From Planctomycetota bacterium (lineage in GTDB: Bacteria > Planctomycetota > Phycisphaerae > WQYP01 > JAJZKY01), in assembly GCA_021803885.1 (NCBI GenBank), contig JAJZKY010000242.1, positions 1-6,867 of the forward strand: DNA of 6,867 bases. Direction: 5' to 3'. Each line of letters opens with the position of its first letter. Position 1 is the first letter of the stretch. The notes beneath the pieces were generated by a model. It saw only the letters and a program-made list of their open reading frames with translations, made no database searches and had not been told where the DNA came from. Below, in pieces: positions 6,243 through 6,867 of the stretch. The position numbers and the translations under genes were made by a program.

Positions 6243-6311
6243 GTTCAGACTCACGCCGTTTTGGTCATGCAGTAACGCAGCGCAAAGTTGCAAATCGAAC
6301 AATTCTGGACC

Positions 6312-6867
6312 CTACGCCTTGACCTTGTATTCCGCATACACGCGATAGGGCAGCACGGCGGCGGCATGCACACCAGGTGCCTTATCAACCGGACGCAGAC
6401 ACACGGCGATAACATTGGCCTCACCGGCGGGGCGGAGCCAATTATCAGGAATATAATATTCTCTCTGACCGCCGTTCTGCCAGAACCTGCCGATCCAGTG
6501 ACCATTGACATATAGCAGGCCATTACCGCTGGCATCTATCTTCAGACACCATGGAACCCAGATATCGGCTGCAACCTCCGGCAAAGTAAATTCCATACGA
6601 TACCAATGCAGCAGTGCCCCGGCATCTGGTGCCGCATCACCCATTTTGCAGACTTTCCAATGCGTGGCGTCATATCCAGGTTGGTACCAGCCACCTCGTA
6701 CGCCGACAGGCTCCGCCGACAGAAGCATGGGGCCGTGTTGCCGTCCCAGCGTGTCGGGCTGGTAAAGCAATTGCACGCCACCTAATCCACCCGTCCGGCC
6801 AAAAACCTGTACCACGACTGCAATGGAATTTCTTCCTGCCCGGGCCGCCGAGGTAATATCCACAGTA
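6312..6867 (-). CDS. C-terminal part of a glycoside hydrolase with beta-galactosidase-type jelly-roll modules (partial)
   Basis: The frame is open to the right edge of the window and ends with TAG at 6312-6314, leaving about 184 visible residues. A GTG at 6861-6863 is present, but the codons before it are in frame and the protein most likely begins well outside. Two pieces are seen: the end of one sugar-binding beta-sandwich (DITSAARAGRNSIAVVVQVF), then a second one with HWYRMEFTLP, WCLKIDASGNGLLYVNGHWIG, RFWQNGGQREYYIPDNWL and NVIAVCLRPV. The VNG-x-x-x-G-R-[FY]-W ... Q-x-x-[YL]-[YV]-[IV]-P-x-x-[WL]-L pattern is typical of the C-terminal jelly-roll domains of GH35 beta-galactosidases and related GH2-type enzymes. 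The catalytic domain is not visible, so neither the GH family nor the substrate can be fixed. It is the first gene of the operon segment seen here. Confidence 0.75.
   Translation of the reverse strand, partial: TVDITSAARAGRNSIAVVVQVFGRTGGLGGVQLLYQPDTLGRQHGPMLLSAEPVGVRGGWYQPGYDATHWKVCKMGDAAPDAGALLHWYRMEFTLPEVAADIWVPWCLKIDASGNGLLYVNGHWIGRFWQNGGQREYYIPDNWLRPAGEANVIAVCLRPVDKAPGVHAAAVLPYRVYAEYKVKA

Noticed and set aside
5741..6322. Plus-strand open frame of 193 codons
   Set aside because: It is antisense to the DUF1961 gene, which has clear family motifs and a strong ribosome binding site.

Overview
The window is a 6.9 kb piece of a bacterial chromosome. Apart from one partial gene at the left edge, everything is coded on the minus strand. 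The long type II pseudopilin of the kind massively expanded in Planctomycetota, Lentisphaerota and Verrucomicrobiota, together with a polysaccharide-degradation gene set, points to a PVC-superphylum bacterium. A finer assignment is not possible from this sequence.

Reading in the direction of transcription (right to left), the right half looks like an operon for breaking down an acetylated plant or algal polysaccharide. It holds: (1) the C-terminal end of a large glycosidase with beta-galactosidase-type jelly-roll modules (6312-6867, cut by the window edge); (2) a 408-residue protein whose second half is a DUF1961/YesU-type concanavalin A-like domain (5006-6232); (3) a 98-codon ORF that resembles only the C-terminal beta domain of a GH95-like glycosidase, probably a gene remnant (4639-4935); (4) a secreted SASA/SGNH-family carbohydrate acetylesterase with a complete-looking active site (2914-4521). 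In Bacillus subtilis YesU lies in the rhamnogalacturonan cluster with acetylesterases and a beta-galactosidase, so acetylated rhamnogalacturonan I or a similar pectin is the best guess for the substrate. This is inference from context.

Directly before the esterase there is a perfect TTGAT-N4-ATCAA palindrome, identical to the FNR/CRP-family consensus, and a small inverted repeat. Between the esterase and the next gene lie about 1 kb without a convincing gene. It holds a REP-like hairpin, a weak terminator candidate and, at its left end, a good sigma70-type promoter (TTGACA-N18-TATAAA on the minus strand) that would drive the pseudopilin gene (822-1880).

Left of the pseudopilin, 266-821 holds no gene I can support. 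It contains GC-rich hairpins, one of which shares its ACAAG loop and CGGCT tail with the hairpin near 2490. At the extreme left, a plus-strand reading frame open from the window edge (2-265) encodes the C-terminal end of a membrane protein, convergent with the rest. I found no tRNA, rRNA, CRISPR array, transposase, or clearly new defence or mobile system. The points most worth checking are the DUF1961 fusion, the GH95-like remnant, the FNR-type box and the shared hairpin.
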